From: Unio delphinus | Lineage: Eukaryota > Mollusca > Bivalvia > Unionida > Unionidae | Direction of reading: 5' to 3' | NCBI GenBank assembly: GCA_029339505.1 | Contig: JAQISU010000070.1 | Coordinates: forward strand, 2,103,501 to 2,167,500 | DNA length: 64,000 bases | In this document: positions 61,921 to 64,000 of the stretch, one piece after another | How the letters are laid out: each line of letters starts with the position of its first letter | Position numbering within the stretch: the first letter of the stretch is position 1 | The notes under the pieces: model-generated | Databases searched by the model: none | The model's input: only the letters and a program-made list of their open reading frames with translations | What the model was told of the DNA's origin: nothing | Made by a program: the position numbers and the translations under genes

Positions 61921-62859
61921 CAAATGAACCAAGAATTCAGACCTCACCCGTGCTTGTTAATTATGAAGCATCCCGTAATGGTATTATCAGAAACCGCAGA
62001 TTGAAGAATCCAGTTGGATTTGTGGTATTTGATCAGTCAGATAGATAGATTAATATGTGAACATTTAATGTTCTCTGTAGGTGTTGAATGATAACTTAAT
62101 TCTTGAATAATAGAATCAAGGATGGTTATATTGATTCCGATTCTCAGAATAATTCTTTACCATTTCAAAAGAGACAGGACAAAAAATTCGATTTTCGTAT
62201 GTCTATAACACCAAGGGAGACAACTCTTAAATATAACCAATGGATATAACCAAGGGAGTTATCATTGTGATTTAGCGGCTGGGTATTGTTTTATAGGAAA
62301 AGAAATATTTTCTTTTTTTTTAGTGTTTAAGTCAAATATTCTGTCTCACGTGCGATTAATGCGTATTTCATAAACATAGGATGTGATCCGGAGATGCAGG
62401 CGTTACAGGATAACACACGTGTATACTTTCTCCCTTAGATTGTGTTAACTTGTTTTATGGGTTATTGCGATTCAGCGGCTGGGCATTGTTTTGTAAGAAA
62501 AGAAATGTTTTCAAACAATTATATTCTTTGTTTTAGTGTTTAAGTCAAATATGCTGTCTCATTTAAATACTGTGAAACACCATTAATAAGTAATTCAAGA
62601 AAATAAAATAGCATACCTTGCGGATTGCTGTATTAATTCCCTTTATATACTATATGAATATTTACAACATATATATGTTAAAAAACGTTATTCTTTATGG
62701 ACGTGAACAGTGGTCTAACGGTATCGTGTTTGGCTTGTAAACCCAGACAATTATTCTTCACATGTTCGCGCCCCATAGCAGACAAATTGTCTGATGGTGA
62801 AACGGTGGATGTTTTTTTTTTGTTTTTTTTCTATTTAATTGAGGGGTAGGAGGGCAACC
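61921..62859. other. Right flank of element 2B with direct repeats
   Basis: A segment of about 90 bp (TTTAGCGGCTGGGTATTGTT...GTGTTTAAGTCAAATATTCTG) at about 62271-62345 recurs at 62470-62560. A tRNA-like A box TGGTCTAACGGT and a degenerate B box at about 62711-62780 may be a SINE head. No gene. Confidence 0.45.
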
Positions 62860-62993
62860 CCTCTGTGTGCATTCACATAACATGCAAACCCATGCTATCA
62901 AATTTATGGTAGCGGTGGGTTGTCGATTTTTGACAACTTACGCAACCATGAATTTGATTTCATGGGTTGCATGTTGAATGTAAACACATAAAT
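62860..62993. repeat. Foldback (long imperfect hairpin) element
   Basis: Arms such as ACATGCAAACCCATG and CATGGGTTGCATGT, then ATCAAATTTATGG and CCATGAATTTGAT, meet at a central GTTGTCGATTTTTGACAAC. A MITE-like or foldback repeat, or a single old palindrome. Confidence 0.7.
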
Positions 62994-63357
62994 GCCCTAA
63001 AATAAATAACATCCATGGATGTAATTAGCTCTCCATCACATTTGGGTAGCCCCGTATGGTGTTCAAAATGAATTACCGGCCAAAAAAAGGTTCGTGGATG
63101 CACATTGGGTAACCCCAGAATGAATTATCGGCTAAAAGAAACGGTCATAGGGTCATATCTCAAAGAGCAAAAACAAAAAAAAAACATTCTGATATAAAAC
63201 AGAAACAGAAAAATGCTCTAACAAAGGAACCCTATGAAAGACACAAAGGCCTAATAAGGGACCCAATGAATGAAAATAGAACCACAGCGGCCTATATCAA
63301 GGGGGTCAAATGACTGATAACCGCTCATCATGGTTGATATTTATTTTTGTCTGCATT

Positions 63358-63890
63358 TATATTTATATATACAGACTGAATTTTAAAAAAGATATTTATA
63401 TATACAGACTGAATTTTTAAAAAAGATATTTATATATACAGACTGAATTTTTAAAAAATATATTTATATATACAGAATTAATTTTAAAAAAGATATTTAT
63501 ATATACAGACTGAATTTTTAAAAAAGATATTTATATATACAGAATTAATTTTAAAAAGATATTTATATATACAGACTGAATTTTTAAAAAAGATATTTAT
63601 ATATACAGAATTAATTTTAAAAAAGATATTTATATATACAGACTGAATTTTGAAAAAGATATTTATATATACAGACTGAATTTTAAAAAAGATATTTATA
63701 TATGCAGACTGAATTTTGAAAAAGATATTTATATATACAGACTGAATTTTAAAAAAGATATTTATATATACAGACTGAATTTTATAAAGATATTTATATA
63801 TACAGACTGAATTTTGAAAAAGATATTTATATATACAGACTGAATTTTATAAAGATATTTATATATACAGACTGAATTTTAAAAATATTA
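63358..63890. repeat. ~33-bp AT-rich minisatellite, about 16 copies
   Basis: The unit contains ATATTTATATATACAGACTG and AATTTTAAAAAAG, with length changes in the A run and some units having GAATTAAT. It continues to near the window end. Confidence 0.95.
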
Positions 63891-64000
63891 ACGGCTCATT
63901 TATTTTTGAAAAATGAATTAGAAATATGTATTATCATATATGAATTCTGAAATTATGAATAGCATCATAGTTGAAATTGCAAAATTGAAAAATCAGAATA

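Overview
This 64-kb window is eukaryotic, animal-type DNA. It is AT-rich, with spliced host exons, tRNA-derived SINEs, a LINE tail and very many micro- and minisatellites. The SINE bodies and repeat style suggest a lophotrochozoan, most likely a bivalve mollusc; this is an inference from style, not a species call. Host content is thin: one long exon of an unrecognised Ser/Asn/Gln-rich protein (minus, 119-2296), the last coding exon of a single-pass membrane protein (minus, 38400-38773), and two 3' exons of a secreted leucine-rich-repeat protein (minus, 54136-54697 and 52267-52406).

The centre (13128-33648, 20,521 bp) is an almost intact Polinton/Maverick, a self-synthesizing virus-like DNA transposon. 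It has 390-bp terminal inverted repeats (TIRs) that differ at one base, begins AGTAGTAATA, and is flanked by a 6-bp target duplication TAGGTG. Its genes, left to right, are: a small Arg-rich protein (-), a Gln/Glu coiled-coil protein (+), a CCHC zinc-knuckle protein (-), protein-primed DNA polymerase B (+), then a long + strand run of a BIR (IAP-like) protein, three small unknowns, a membrane protein, packaging ATPase, a Lys-rich core-like protein, three short basic core-like proteins, a conserved Polinton protein with a late frame break, chromodomain integrase, a two-helix membrane protein, penton-type minor capsid protein, a pVI-like protein, major capsid protein, an acidic CxxC protein and adenain-like protease. 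Three accessory coiled-coil or low-complexity genes follow in the right arm. Together these supply DNA replication, integration, packaging, capsid and maturation functions.

The most unusual observation is that the five accessory genes at the two ends of the Polinton do not end in AATAAA. Each stop is followed within about 20-100 nt by a 16-nt hairpin of the replication-dependent histone mRNA type: a 6-bp stem, a TTTC loop, then ACCCA or ACTCN, then a purine-rich GAAAAGA block. The stems covary. One such hairpin is the inner edge of each TIR, so each TIR supplies the 3' end of the outermost gene. The three right-arm genes also share an upstream box (GGGGTGTTTTC...CACGTCCG) 9-17 bp ahead of a TATA box. 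This looks like a histone-like, possibly S-phase-coupled, expression class inside a transposon.

From 44.5 to 62 kb lie two decayed pieces of a second, different virus-like element family. Piece 2A (44.5-51.4 kb) has about 150-bp TIR cores and a decaying capsid module: minor and major capsid proteins, a fibre-like gene that has expanded into minisatellites, a membrane protein, a penton-like gene and an ATPase. Piece 2B (55.7-61.9 kb) carries a complementary replication and integration module: ATPase, a zinc-ribbon plus phospholipase-A2 protein, a DDE integrase without chromodomain, and a polymerase B that runs into an SF1 helicase and an HNH endonuclease domain, plus a Cys-rich protein. The LRR gene exons lie between the two pieces. 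The remaining sequence is intergenic or intronic and repeat-rich.
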